This document shows, one piece after another, positions 47,850 through 57,399 of a DNA stretch of 64,000 nt. The position numbers were made by a program, and so were the translations under genes. The DNA is from Lachnospiraceae bacterium (GTDB lineage: Bacteria; Bacillota; Clostridia; Lachnospirales; Lachnospiraceae), in NCBI GenBank assembly GCA_910573755.1, contig CAJTBO010000012.1, forward strand, positions 1 to 64,000. The letters run 5' to 3'. The stretch's first letter is position 1, and every line of letters starts with the position of its first letter. Under the pieces are notes generated by a model. The model was given only the letters and a program-made list of their open reading frames with translations, ran no database searches and was not told the origin of the DNA.

Positions 47850-48896
47850 TTACCATTCGGGATACGGTAATTCTTCCACATTGTCCGAAGTCACCATGTC
47901 CAGAGGTACATAATTTTCCGCCTCAAAATCCCCGCCGTCTGCCGCGCTGCGGATCACCTCCAGCGCTTTTAAGGAAATATTCACAACATTCTGGCTGATG
48001 CATACATTCTGTGTGCCGTCCTTTACCTGATCGAAACCGCTTCTGCTGCCATCGATCGCCACAATGTAAGTTCCCTCGATCCCTGCGTTTTTCAGTGCCT
48101 CGATGCATCCCGTCGCACCGCCGTCCCAGTGACAGAAGATTCCCTGGATCTCATCGCCGTATTTTACGATCATATCCTGTGTGATGTCCATTGTCTCGTT
48201 GGAAGACCAGCTTTCCGTCGCCTGATAATCCAGCACTTCGATCTTGCTTCCTTCCAGCCCTGCGTTAAATCCGTCATGTCTGCGGATCTGCGCGTCCGTG
48301 CCTGCCGTGCCGCCGACCTCGATCACCTTTGCTCCGTCGGGGAACCGGTCGATAAATGCCTTCGCCGCGTTTTTGCCTGCCTCCGTATCATCCACGCCCA
48401 CAAAAATGTCGCGGTATTCACGATATTCCTCCGGCAGGTCCGCGGAATACATTGCCACGATGATACCCGCCTCTTTTGCCTGCATTACCGCAGGGATCAC
48501 GGCATTGATGTCGCTGGGGCACAGGATCATCGCATCGTAACCCTGTCCGATACAGTTTGTGATTGCCGCGGTCTCTGTCTGGGAATCATACTGTCCGTCA
48601 AACGCGGTCACTTCCATATTATAGTCGCCCTGATGTTCTTCCATGATCTTATAGCCGTAGGCATTCATTTCATTTGACATGGAATTCGGGATATATGCAA
48701 CCTTTAAGGTTTTCCCCGCTTCCGCCGCAGGTTCTGCCGTATCCTCCGCTGCCGGCGCCTCTTCCGCAGGCGCTTCCTCCGCGCTCTCCTCAGACGGTGC
48801 TTCCGATGCTGTATCCCCGCCTGCAGCGCTTCCGCATGCCGCAAGCCCAAATGCCAGTGATGCCGCCAAAACAGTTGCCATTAACTTCTTTTTCAT
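47850..48896 (-). CDS. Sugar ABC transporter substrate-binding lipoprotein (RbsB type)
   Basis: The start at 48896 (GGAGGAAGGAAC upstream) gives 348 residues: a lipoprotein signal (MKKKLMATVLAASLAFGLAAC), a Glu/Ala/Pro-rich linker to ~50, then a two-lobed periplasmic-binding fold with GQGYDAMILCPSDINAVIP and HWDGGATGCIEAL. It captures the sugar for the ABC transporter encoded downstream. The ligand cannot be read from sequence. Confidence 0.93.
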   Translation of the reverse strand: MKKKLMATVLAASLAFGLAACGSAAGGDTASEAPSEESAEEAPAEEAPAAEDTAEPAAEAGKTLKVAYIPNSMSNEMNAYGYKIMEEHQGDYNMEVTAFDGQYDSQTETAAITNCIGQGYDAMILCPSDINAVIPAVMQAKEAGIIVAMYSADLPEEYREYRDIFVGVDDTEAGKNAAKAFIDRFPDGAKVIEVGGTAGTDAQIRRHDGFNAGLEGSKIEVLDYQATESWSSNETMDITQDMIVKYGDEIQGIFCHWDGGATGCIEALKNAGIEGTYIVAIDGSRSGFDQVKDGTQNVCISQNVVNISLKALEVIRSAADGGDFEAENYVPLDMVTSDNVEELPYPEW

Positions 48897-48925
48897 GTTC
48901 CTTCCTCCTTTAAAATCCTTTACTT

Positions 48926-50071
48926 TTATATTGCTGCCCGGTCTCTTTTGCAAGAGGCAGGCATAACTTCCGCCAGTTCCTCGATGGTCTCTTTTGCTAT
49001 CCGCATAATGTCCCAGGAAAGGACCGCCCTGTCGATGCCTGCCGCCGCCAGTTTCTGCAAAAATTCCTTTACATAGGCGGTATCCGCGCCGCAGATCCCT
49101 TCTATCCGGTTGGCGTCAATCCCCGGCGCTATGGCGCAGCCTCTGTCTTTCAGTTCCTGCATCTGCCGGACGGCTGCCTCCATACTCCCGGTATCTCTGC
49201 CCCACAGCTCATCGATCCGTTTCTTTATGCCGCTCCCGAAAGAACGCAGTTCAAAGGGAATTCCTGCCGGCGCATCGGTCCTGATATATACCATGGGCTT
49301 AACAAAGTCCACCAGTTCCGCCAGCGCATCGATATCCTGCCCGACAAAATCCGCAATGGCAGGCGCAAAGGTATCCGCCCCGACCTTCAGCCCCCGGCTG
49401 TGGAACCGCTCGCAGAGTGCTCCCACCCGGGATATGATGATCTGCCGCTTTGTCTCCATAAGCCTGTCAATGTCCCGATCCTCATAGCGGTAGATACTCC
49501 TTCTGCGCGCCAGCGGCTTAAACCGCTCCAGCCCTCCCTCTTTTGCCATCGCCCTGACCCGCTCCGTATCCACTCCGTTTTTTCTGTAGATATCCCGGCA
49601 ATCCGGACACCAGCATCCATACAGCGCACTTTCCTCTCCTGCTGCGGAAGCATACCGTATCCGATCCAGAAATACACCGTCCATACGGCAGCCCTCAGTC
49701 AGCCTGTCAAATACTTTCTCCGCATACGCCATATTCTCCCGGGATGACTGACAGACAAAGTCAAATGCGTCTCCTTTACAGGTATTGATCTCCTGCTTTT
49801 TCCGATCCGAGATGTTCCTGTTTTGCCGGACGCCTTCCCTGTCCTGAATTTCGGCGAACACAGGAAGCCACAGATATTTTTCCACCGGATACCTCTCCAG
49901 CATACGGCTGATCTCCTGATTTAATGCGATATCCGCAGCCCAGCCGAATATCACTTTTTCCACATCCAGAACCTGCATGCAGTACTCCAGCGTTTTTACC
50001 GCCTCATCCGCTTTGCAGGAAGGCCCGCTGAAACTCCCCGTGCTCAACTGCAAAATACACCGCATCCGCAT
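48926..50071 (-). CDS. Uncharacterised TIM-barrel glycosidase-like protein
   Basis: The start is the ATG at 50071 (AAGGAAGG upstream; a second in-frame ATG at 50065 is possible), giving 381 residues. Features are CRMDGVFLDRIRYAS, a CWCPDC cysteine triplet, and LVDFVKPMVYIRTD, the repeated beta-strand/acidic pattern of TIM-barrel glycoside-hydrolase-like proteins. No signal peptide is visible, so action is cytoplasmic. It is the first gene of the sugar-uptake operon. The reaction is unknown; sugar hydrolysis or isomerisation is inference from context. Confidence 0.7.
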   Translation of the reverse strand: MRMRCILQLSTGSFSGPSCKADEAVKTLEYCMQVLDVEKVIFGWAADIALNQEISRMLERYPVEKYLWLPVFAEIQDREGVRQNRNISDRKKQEINTCKGDAFDFVCQSSRENMAYAEKVFDRLTEGCRMDGVFLDRIRYASAAGEESALYGCWCPDCRDIYRKNGVDTERVRAMAKEGGLERFKPLARRRSIYRYEDRDIDRLMETKRQIIISRVGALCERFHSRGLKVGADTFAPAIADFVGQDIDALAELVDFVKPMVYIRTDAPAGIPFELRSFGSGIKKRIDELWGRDTGSMEAAVRQMQELKDRGCAIAPGIDANRIEGICGADTAYVKEFLQKLAAAGIDRAVLSWDIMRIAKETIEELAEVMPASCKRDRAAI

Positions 50072-50102
50072 CCCCCCTTCCTTCTTTTTTATTTCTGTAA
50101 TC

Positions 50103-50131
50103 AGAGTATGTAATTTCAGATTGATTGTCAA
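50103..50131 (-). promoter_or_regulatory. Promoter of the sugar-uptake operon
   Basis: Minus strand -35 TTGACA (50126-50131), 17-base spacer, weak -10 TACTCT (50103-50108), about 30 bases upstream of the TIM-barrel gene. Confidence 0.5.
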
Positions 50132-50227
50132 CGAAACAGCATCAGAATATGTATTATTGTAAGATATATATAATAATATTCGTTATTTTCAGCCTTATTT
50201 TTATACAAATATGACAAGTTCAGATTT

Positions 50228-50242
50228 TTATTTCTGAAATAA
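50228..50242. promoter_or_regulatory. Candidate LacI-family operator
   Basis: TTATTTC-T-GAAATAA is a perfect 15-base palindrome lying just upstream of the regulator's promoter in the divergent region. It lacks the central CG of typical LacI operators, so the call is tentative. Confidence 0.35.
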
Positions 50243-50254
50243 CTCTCGAAATCC

Positions 50255-50282
50255 TTGAAATTTTCCTGAAATGTGCTATACT
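50255..50282 (+). promoter_or_regulatory. Promoter of the LacI-family regulator
   Basis: Plus strand -35 TTGAAA (50255-50260), 16-base spacer, -10 TATACT (50277-50282), about 50 bases upstream of the start at 50335. Confidence 0.5.
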
Positions 50283-50334
50283 GAAACGCATGAAACAGTA
50301 CCCGACATATCCGTCTGTATGCAAAGGAGAACAA

Positions 50335-51354
50335 ATGCGCAGAAAATACCCCTTTTCCTTTTCGGAAATCGCCGAAGAAGCCGGCGTTTCCACGGCTACC
50401 GTGTCCCGTGTCTTAAACGGACAGAGCAACGTAAAAGCCGATCTGATCGAAAAAGTATATAACGTATTGGAAACACGGGGGCTGAATCCCAATGAATATA
50501 TCGTACAGGCCCCCTCCTCCGGCAGGCTTCTCCTTTTTGTCCTGCCCTTTGAATTTAATTCCTTTTTTAACGAGATCATCAAGGGCGCAAAGGCTTCCGC
50601 CCTCCAGCACGGCTATACGATGATGATCCTGCAGGAGCAGCTCGGCAGCAACACCTTTTCCTCCTTCGAGCAGCTGATCAGCCACACAAAAATATCAGGT
50701 GTTATCTGCCTGAATCATTTAAATGCCCAGCTGATGCATACCCTCAGCAGTATCGTTCCCGTCGTACAGTGCTGTGACTATGACTTAAACAGCAAAACGG
50801 TCTCCTCCGTCAGCTTCGATGATTTTAAAATGGCCTCCACCGCCGTCAACCATCTGATCTCCCACGGCCGCAGAAAGATCGCCTTTATCTCCGGTTCCTT
50901 AAAATACCGTGACAATTATGTCCGGCAGGAAGGCTATTTAAAGACACTGCAGGCAGCCGGCATCAAACCGACGCTTCGCTGGATCGTCAACCTCCCCGAG
51001 ATCAACTACAATATGGCATTTTCCTCCGCCACACAGCTCCTTTCCCAGACCTACCGCCCGGACGCCTTCCTGACGATTTCCGACCTCTACGCCTGCGCCG
51101 TCATCAATGCCGCAAGGCAGTTAAAACTACGCGTCCCCGACGACCTTATGGTGATCGGCTATGACAACGTGGACTACGCGACCATATCCTCGCCGCCGAT
51201 CACAACGATCAATACGCCGAAATACCAGCTCGGCTATACCGCCGCGGAACTGCTGATCGACCGGATCCAGAACCCGGATTCCGCAGCCCAGCATATCAAA
51301 CTGCAGTCGGAACTCATCATCCGGGAATCCACCACACCGAAGGGCGGCGTGTGA
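50335..51354 (+). CDS. LacI-family transcriptional regulator
   Basis: The start is the ATG at 50335 with AAAGGAGA upstream, giving 339 residues; an upstream in-frame ATG (50290) has no ribosome site. The DNA-binding head is FSEIAEEAGVSTATVSRVLN, followed by a hinge and a two-lobe sugar-binding domain (LISHGRRKIAFISG, MVIGYDNVDYATISSPPITT). It diverges from the sugar operon and most likely represses it until the sugar binds. Confidence 0.93.
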   Translation: MRRKYPFSFSEIAEEAGVSTATVSRVLNGQSNVKADLIEKVYNVLETRGLNPNEYIVQAPSSGRLLLFVLPFEFNSFFNEIIKGAKASALQHGYTMMILQEQLGSNTFSSFEQLISHTKISGVICLNHLNAQLMHTLSSIVPVVQCCDYDLNSKTVSSVSFDDFKMASTAVNHLISHGRRKIAFISGSLKYRDNYVRQEGYLKTLQAAGIKPTLRWIVNLPEINYNMAFSSATQLLSQTYRPDAFLTISDLYACAVINAARQLKLRVPDDLMVIGYDNVDYATISSPPITTINTPKYQLGYTAAELLIDRIQNPDSAAQHIKLQSELIIRESTTPKGGV

Positions 51355-51607
51355 AACGGAAGAAAACGCCGGACTGATATAAAAGGGGCCGCCGCGCCGA
51401 AGTCTTTAAACTCCTGCACGGCAGCCCCTGCCGGTTCCGTATTTGTTATCCTGATCCGTTTTCCGATCAACACCGTTTTCCCTTATCTTCCCAAAACTCT
51501 GTATTCCGATACCTGCCGTTCTTGCCATACAGATATCCCCCTCATCTCCGTCTTACCGCACTGCTTTTCATACTGTTTCTGCGTCCCTCTCAGAAGCATA
51601 TCCCTTC

Positions 51608-52276
51608 CTACGCCAGATCCCAGGCCTTCATCTCCTGAAAAAGCCTCCCCACCGGAAGCCCTACCACGTTGCTGTACTCACCCCGGATCGACTTGATATA
51701 TGCCGCCGCCCTGCCCTGCACGGCATAGGCGCCCGCCTTGTCCATCGGCTCCCCGCTGCAGACATACTCCATAATCTCCGCCCTGTTCATACGATACATC
51801 ACAACGCCGGTGCAGACATAGAACGAATACTCTTCCTGTTTTCCCTCTCTGTCCACCCAGATCATGGTAACGCCGGTATAGACCTGATGCTCTTTTCCGG
51901 AGAGCAGGCCGAGCATGCGCACCGCGTCCTCCCCGTCTTTTGGCTTGCCTAAAATTTCACCCTCGACAGCGACAACCGTGTCAGCACTGATCACAAGGCA
52001 GTCATCCCGGCTGTTTATCTGTGAATCCTCTTCACTCTTTCCATAACCGGCTGTACCGTCACCAGCGTCGCTATACATGACACCCGTGTCACCTTCTGTG
52101 ATCTTCATCCAGACATCCCTTGCTTTTTCCTTCGACAACTCTATCACAACATCCTGCGGCAGCGTGCTCTTCGGATCTTCCTCCACCTCACTGGGCATCA
52201 CGGTAAATTCCAGCCCGATCTGCGAAAGCAGTTCCCTTCTTCTCGGGGATGCGGACGCCAATATGATTTTCTTCAT
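51608..52276 (-). CDS. maf: Maf-like nucleoside triphosphate pyrophosphatase
   Basis: The 222-residue protein shows the Maf signature LASASPRRRELLSQIG at the N terminus, the substrate-site VISADTVVAVEGEILGKPKD and YTGVTMIW. It hydrolyses non-canonical or excess NTPs. It is longer than the usual ~190-200 residues because of a ~30-residue Gly/Asp/Ser insert (about residues 62-92) before the SADTVV strand. It is last in the dapF-to-maf minus-strand series. Confidence 0.92.
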   Translation of the reverse strand: MKKIILASASPRRRELLSQIGLEFTVMPSEVEEDPKSTLPQDVVIELSKEKARDVWMKITEGDTGVMYSDAGDGTAGYGKSEEDSQINSRDDCLVISADTVVAVEGEILGKPKDGEDAVRMLGLLSGKEHQVYTGVTMIWVDREGKQEEYSFYVCTGVVMYRMNRAEIMEYVCSGEPMDKAGAYAVQGRAAAYIKSIRGEYSNVVGLPVGRLFQEMKAWDLA

Positions 52277-52336
52277 CTATTTCCTCCTCTGTTTCTGTCA
52301 GTGTTTCCATCACAACACGGCTTTCTCCGGACCTGT

Positions 52337-53320
52337 TTAATAGTCGATCTCTTTCAAGATCCGGTCGATGATCCCCGCGTTTTTGAGGGAAAACGCTTCA
52401 GATACTGCCGGCGTCCCGCTTTCCGTGATGCACCGCCCCATCTGCTCCACTTCCAGCCGGTAATTCTGCGGCACCGAAACCGTCCGCACTTCATCCGTCC
52501 CTTCAAAGGTCCTGATGCGGTAACTGAGTTCTCCCGGCGCATTAAAGCCAAACTCCACAGACTCTACAGACCCCAGTGTTCCATGAATCTGAAAGCGATC
52601 CAGACAGGCATTTTTTTCTGTCGCAAGAACCATCCCGCAGACAAAATTCGCCTTCGCCCCGTTATCATATTCCATCAAAACCGTTGTATAAAGATCGATC
52701 CCCTCCGGCGAAAAGGTGCTGACCGCCTGTATTTTCTCAGGTTCTTTGTTCAATATACGCAAGATCAGACTGCTGCAATACACTCCCAGATCATAGGTAC
52801 AACCTCCGAGCGTCTCCCGGCGCATCCGGATATTGCCCGGTACATAATCGGAAGTGATCAGCGCCGCCTCCATATAGCGGACTTCTCCGATAACTCCTTT
52901 ACCGATCTCATCACAAAGAGCCGCGATATAGGGACTGTGCTGATAGGCAAATGCCTCCATCAGATAAACCCCGTTTTCCTTCGCCGCCCGATACATCTCC
53001 TGCGCTTCCTGCATTGTCGGCGCGATCGGCTTTTCACAGAGTACATGCTTTTTTGCTCTCAGCGCCTTTAATGTCCACTCATAATGCATTGTGTTCGGCA
53101 GTGGGATATAAACCGCCTCGACTTCGTCATCCGCAAGAAGCGCTTCATAACTTCCATACGCCTTCTGAAAACCGTATTTTTCCCTGAAGCCTTCCGCTTT
53201 TTCCATACTGCGCCCGGCAATCGCGTAAAGTTCACAGTTTTCCGCCTGCTTCATCCCTTCCGCCGTATCCCTCTCAAAAATATATGCCGTACCCAGAACG
53301 CCCCATTTTACTTTTCTCAT
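52337..53320 (-). CDS. Gfo/Idh/MocA family oxidoreductase
   Basis: The 327-residue NAD(P)-dependent protein starts MRKVKWGVLGTAYIF (Rossmann glycine motif) and has VLCEKPIAPT with the conserved catalytic Lys, followed by the C-terminal beta-sheet domain (LGGCTYDLGVYCSSLILRIL). The substrate is unknown; relatives act on sugars, inositols and other polyols. It lies between gatB and maf on the same strand. Confidence 0.9.
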   Translation of the reverse strand: MRKVKWGVLGTAYIFERDTAEGMKQAENCELYAIAGRSMEKAEGFREKYGFQKAYGSYEALLADDEVEAVYIPLPNTMHYEWTLKALRAKKHVLCEKPIAPTMQEAQEMYRAAKENGVYLMEAFAYQHSPYIAALCDEIGKGVIGEVRYMEAALITSDYVPGNIRMRRETLGGCTYDLGVYCSSLILRILNKEPEKIQAVSTFSPEGIDLYTTVLMEYDNGAKANFVCGMVLATEKNACLDRFQIHGTLGSVESVEFGFNAPGELSYRIRTFEGTDEVRTVSVPQNYRLEVEQMGRCITESGTPAVSEAFSLKNAGIIDRILKEIDY

Positions 53321-53368
53321 CTTCTCTGCTCTCCTTCATCTCTTCGGCTTCCTGCCGCCATCCGTGCT

Positions 53369-54802
53369 TTATCCCAGCAGTTCCTTCAGCATCCGGTTCA
53401 CCAGGCCCGGATCTGCCTTCCCCTGCATGGCCTTCATCGTCTGCCCCACAAGGAAACCGATCGCCTTCTGCTTTCCGCCTTTATAATCCGCCACCGACTG
53501 CGGATTTTCCGCAAGCACCTTTTCCACCGCTGCCCGCAGCGTCCCCTCGTCGTTTACAGTCTTTAACCCCTGCTCCTCCACATAAGCTTCCGGATCAATA
53601 TCTTCTTCAAACATCTTCTCAAAGACATCCTTCGCCACAGGTCCCGTGATCGCCCTGCTGTCCACAAGGGATATTAACGCCGCCAGATGCCGGGGAGAAA
53701 ACCGGATATCCTCCGGATCTTCGTTTTTCTCCTTCAGCAGCCGCAGGGTCTCCCCCATCAGCCAGTTGGAAACCTTCTTCGGCTGTCCGCAGAGCGCCGT
53801 CGTCTCCTCAAACAGATCCGCCATGTGCTTTGTCTCCGTGATAATGCCGATATCATATTCCGGGATATCATATTCCCGTTTATACCGCTCTATCTTCTCC
53901 GTCCTGAACTCCGGCTGCCTTGCCCTGATCCCGTTCAGCATCGCATCCGTCACATGCACCGGCATCAGATCCGGGTCAGGAAAATACCGGTAATCCCGGG
54001 CGTCCTCCTTGCTCCGCATCGCATAGGAATATCCCTTGTTATCATCCCATCTTCTGGTCTCCTGCACAACTTCCTTTCCCTCTTCGAGAAGATCGATCTG
54101 CCGCTCCGTCTCATTTTCGATGGCATGCATAATCGCCCGGAAAGAATTCAGATTCTTCATCTCCGTTCTTGTTCCGAACTTTTCTGTTCCGGCTTCCCTG
54201 ACCGACAGATTCACATCCGCCCGCATGGAGCCTTCCTGCAGCTTACAGTCGGAAGCCCCGAGATACTGAATCAGCATCCGCAATGTCTCCAGATAGGCGA
54301 TCACTTCCTCCGCACTGCGCATATCCGGCTCGGAAACAATCTCGATCAACGGCACGCCGGAACGGTTAAAATCCACCAAAGAACAGTCCTCCCATTCATC
54401 ATGGATCAGCTTTCCCGCATCCTCCTCCATATGGATCTCATGGATACCCACAAACTTTTTCCCGTTCTCTGTCTCTATCTCCACCCTGCCGTTTCTGCAG
54501 ATCGGCAGATAGAGCTGGGAAATCTGGTAATTCTGCGGATTATCCGGATAAAAATAATTCTTCCGGTCAAATCTGGCGTCCCTTGTGATCTCACAGTTTG
54601 TGGCAAGCCCTACCGCGATCGCATATTCCAGCACCTGTTTATTCAGCACAGGAAGAGAGCCCGGCATGCCGGTACAGACCGGACAGGTATGGCTGTTGGG
54701 CGCCCCGCCGAAGGCAGTGGAACACCCGCAGAATATTTTTGTTTTCGTGGCAAGCTCCACATGTACTTCCAGACCTATAACGGTTTCATAATGTTTGCTC
54801 AT
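53369..54802 (-). CDS. gatB: Asp-tRNA(Asn)/Glu-tRNA(Gln) amidotransferase subunit B
   Basis: The start is the ATG at 54802 with AAGGAG five bases upstream, giving 477 residues, the family norm. It begins HYETVIGLEVHVEL, and has the zinc-type Cys pair region FCGCSTAFG plus CPVCTGMPG, and the C-terminal YqeY-like tail ending LLG. GatB binds the misacylated tRNA and carries the kinase activity. It is the last gat gene in the operon. Confidence 0.96.
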   Translation of the reverse strand: MSKHYETVIGLEVHVELATKTKIFCGCSTAFGGAPNSHTCPVCTGMPGSLPVLNKQVLEYAIAVGLATNCEITRDARFDRKNYFYPDNPQNYQISQLYLPICRNGRVEIETENGKKFVGIHEIHMEEDAGKLIHDEWEDCSLVDFNRSGVPLIEIVSEPDMRSAEEVIAYLETLRMLIQYLGASDCKLQEGSMRADVNLSVREAGTEKFGTRTEMKNLNSFRAIMHAIENETERQIDLLEEGKEVVQETRRWDDNKGYSYAMRSKEDARDYRYFPDPDLMPVHVTDAMLNGIRARQPEFRTEKIERYKREYDIPEYDIGIITETKHMADLFEETTALCGQPKKVSNWLMGETLRLLKEKNEDPEDIRFSPRHLAALISLVDSRAITGPVAKDVFEKMFEEDIDPEAYVEEQGLKTVNDEGTLRAAVEKVLAENPQSVADYKGGKQKAIGFLVGQTMKAMQGKADPGLVNRMLKELLG

Positions 54803-54836
54803 AATACTCCTTATTCCAGTTCCGATATATTTCAAC

Positions 54837-56288
54837 CTACAAACGCTTCGCAACAGTCTGTTTCTCAAAGGTATACGCCGCGCGGATCAGTTTCTTCTCC
54901 GCAAAGCAGTCCCCGATCAGCTGCAGCCCGATAGGCAGTCCGTTACCATCTTTCCCGCAGGGCACGGAAATTCCCGGCAGTCCCGCCAGATTTACGGAAA
55001 TCGTATAAATATCCCCGAGATACATTTTCAAAGGATCAGCCAGGCTTTCTCCCAGCTTCGGCGCTGTAGACGGCGCCACCGGTCCCAGGATCAGGTCAAA
55101 CTTTGAAAAAGCCTCATCAAAAGCTTTCCTGATCAGTGCCTTTGTGCGCAGCGCCTTCAGATAGTAGGCGTCATAATAACCGGAACTGAGCACAAAGCTG
55201 CCCAGCATTATCCGCCGCTTTACTTCCTCGCCAAACCCTTCCGAACGGGTTTTTTTATACATATTGTGAAGCCCCACGCAGCCCTTTGTCCGGTATCCGT
55301 ATTTGATCCCGTCAAACCGCTCCAGATTGGAACTTGCCTCCGCCGTTGCGATCGTATAATAAGCGGGAATCGCATATTCTGCCATACCCAGGTCAAACTC
55401 CTCCACCACCGCGCCGGCATCTTTCAACACCTCCGCCGCCGCCAGCACAGCCGTCTCCACTTCCTTCTCCAGCCCTGCTCCGAAATAATCCCGGGGAATG
55501 CCGATCCGCATCCCTGTTACATCTTCCACTAAAGCACCTGTAAAATCCCGATCCGCATCCGGCATGGAAGTCGAATCCTTTTTGTCATAGGATGCAATGG
55601 CTTCCAGCAGATATGCCGCATCCGCCACATTCTTTGTGATCGGCCCGATCTGATCCAGAGAAGAGGCGTAAGATACCAGTCCGTACCGGGAGACCATGCC
55701 GTAAGTGGGTTTCAGTCCCACCACCCCGCAGTAGGAAGCAGGCTGTCTGATGGAGCCGCCGGTATCGGACCCCAGCGCCATAAAACACTCCTGCAGCGCC
55801 ACCGCCGCCGCCGAGCCGCCGGAAGAACCGCCCGGCACATGGGCCGGATTCACCGGATTTCTTGTCACGCCATAATAAGAAGTCTCGGTTGTAGAGCCCA
55901 TGGCAAACTCGTCCATATTTGCCTTTCCGACCATCACCGCCCCTGCTTTTTCCAGATGTTCCACCGCCGTTGCGGAGTACGCCGGCACAAAATTCTCCAG
56001 TATTTTAGAAGCACAGCTTGTCAGCACCCCCTTTGTACAAAGGTTGTCCTTCACCGCCACAGGCACCCCCGCCAAAGGCCCTGTCAACTCCTTCGCCTCT
56101 ATCTTTCTCTGCACCTCTTTTGCCCGGTTCAGCGCACTTTCCCTATCCAATGTAATATAGCAGTGATACTCCTGTTCTTTTTCTCCGATACGCTCAAATA
56201 CCGCCTCCATCGCTTCCACCGCAGTATACTCACCGGCTTTTATCTTTTCCGAAAGTTCTACCGCCGTACAGTTCAGAATACTCCTCAT
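54837..56288 (-). CDS. gatA: Asp-tRNA(Asn)/Glu-tRNA(Gln) amidotransferase subunit A
   Basis: The 483-residue amidase produces ammonia from glutamine for tRNA amidation. The Ser-cisSer-Lys triad is Lys80 (PVAVKDNLC), Ser155 (GGSSGGSAAAV) and Ser179 (SDTGGSIRQP). It lies 34 bases upstream of gatB and 120 bases downstream of the acetyltransferase gene that separates it from gatC. Confidence 0.97.
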   Translation of the reverse strand: MRSILNCTAVELSEKIKAGEYTAVEAMEAVFERIGEKEQEYHCYITLDRESALNRAKEVQRKIEAKELTGPLAGVPVAVKDNLCTKGVLTSCASKILENFVPAYSATAVEHLEKAGAVMVGKANMDEFAMGSTTETSYYGVTRNPVNPAHVPGGSSGGSAAAVALQECFMALGSDTGGSIRQPASYCGVVGLKPTYGMVSRYGLVSYASSLDQIGPITKNVADAAYLLEAIASYDKKDSTSMPDADRDFTGALVEDVTGMRIGIPRDYFGAGLEKEVETAVLAAAEVLKDAGAVVEEFDLGMAEYAIPAYYTIATAEASSNLERFDGIKYGYRTKGCVGLHNMYKKTRSEGFGEEVKRRIMLGSFVLSSGYYDAYYLKALRTKALIRKAFDEAFSKFDLILGPVAPSTAPKLGESLADPLKMYLGDIYTISVNLAGLPGISVPCGKDGNGLPIGLQLIGDCFAEKKLIRAAYTFEKQTVAKRL

Positions 56289-56408
56289 TATTCTTTCTCC
56301 CTGTCTGTCTCAGTTTTCATGATCCGCCCCGCTCACGCTCCGCCTGTTCGCTGACAATTTCACATCCCTCCGACCAACTGCCGCCCTTATGCTTCGCCGC
56401 CCGGCACT

Positions 56409-56915
56409 CTATCTCAGATCGAGGCACATAACCTCAAAATCAATATACTCCGTCCCTATTTTAAAATATGCCGGCAGCCTGCCCACATGTCGAAATCCGT
56501 ATTTCTCATATAAATGGATCGCACCCGCGTTATCACTCCTCACCTCAAGCCTGATGATCTCAATCCCTGACTGACGTGCGTATTCGATCAACTTCTCAAG
56601 AAGCATACCACCGATCCCCTGATCCCACTGCGCCTTCACCACTGCCAAAGCCATGTCGGCATAATGGCTCATCCGGCGCGGCAGACCGTTTAAGCCGGCG
56701 TTTCCTACCAGCTTCCCTTCTTTCCATGCACCGTAAGTGACAGATCTCTCCGCACAATGCATCTGCTCCAGATATGCCCGCTCCTGTTCTATTGTGACGG
56801 GAAGCCCTTCCTCCCCAAAGGTAAGATTATCCGTCTCCCCGCCTGTCTTCTTCATACAGGCGATCAATTCCTCCGCATCCTCAGGCATCATTTCCCGTAT
56901 CTCAATATGCTCCAT
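56409..56915 (-). CDS. GNAT-family N-acetyltransferase
   Basis: The start is the ATG at 56915 (GAGGAGGAATGAT upstream), giving 168 residues; a longer frame overlapping gatC is rejected. It has the GNAT acetyl-CoA loop QWDQGIGGMLLEKL and ends NAGAIHLYEKYGFRHVGRLP, a common N-acetyltransferase pattern. The acceptor is unknown. It is inserted between gatC and gatA, which are usually adjacent. Confidence 0.9.
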   Translation of the reverse strand: MEHIEIREMMPEDAEELIACMKKTGGETDNLTFGEEGLPVTIEQERAYLEQMHCAERSVTYGAWKEGKLVGNAGLNGLPRRMSHYADMALAVVKAQWDQGIGGMLLEKLIEYARQSGIEIIRLEVRSDNAGAIHLYEKYGFRHVGRLPAYFKIGTEYIDFEVMCLDLR

Positions 56916-57054
56916 ATCATTCCTCCTCACCGTTTTCATCATTCCATCCGTTCCATAACACCGGTTTCCCGTAATCGTATAATCCATCCGGACATATATC
57001 CTGTCCGTCAGGTCATACGACTGTATATAAAAACACCCTGTTTTCTTATCCGAC

Positions 57055-57348
57055 TCACTCAAACGTCTTCGGCACCACAAACATATCTTCCTTCCGCTCC
57101 GGCGCGTTCAGCAAAGTCTCCTCCCTGCCGTCCCCGTTAGTCACCACATCCTCCCGGAACACATTCCGGACAGGCAGCACATGGGACATGGGCTCCACGC
57201 CCGAAGTATCCAGTTCATTCAACTGATCGATATAGTCCAGCATCCGTCCCATATCCTTCTTCGCCGCTTCCTTCTCCTCATCCGAAAGCTCCAGCTTTGC
57301 CAGAATCCCTACATATTCGATCGTCGCATCATCTATCACATTAGCCAT
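57055..57348 (-). CDS. gatC: Asp-tRNA(Asn)/Glu-tRNA(Gln) amidotransferase subunit C
   Basis: The start is the ATG at 57348, giving 97 residues. It has [16 protein letters not shown], the [18 protein letters not shown] block and the [12 protein letters not shown] loop typical of GatC, the belt that ties GatA to GatB. It follows aspS by about 50 bases, so aspS and the amidotransferase are likely co-transcribed. Confidence 0.94.
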   Translation of the reverse strand: MANVIDDATIEYVGILAKLELSDEEKEAAKKDMGRMLDYIDQLNELDTSGVEPMSHVLPVRNVFREDVVTNGDGREETLLNAPERKEDMFVVPKTFE

Positions 57349-57399
57349 TGTTCCGCCCTTTCCGCTTTCTCTGTCAGCTCCGTAACCCAAAACATTTCC

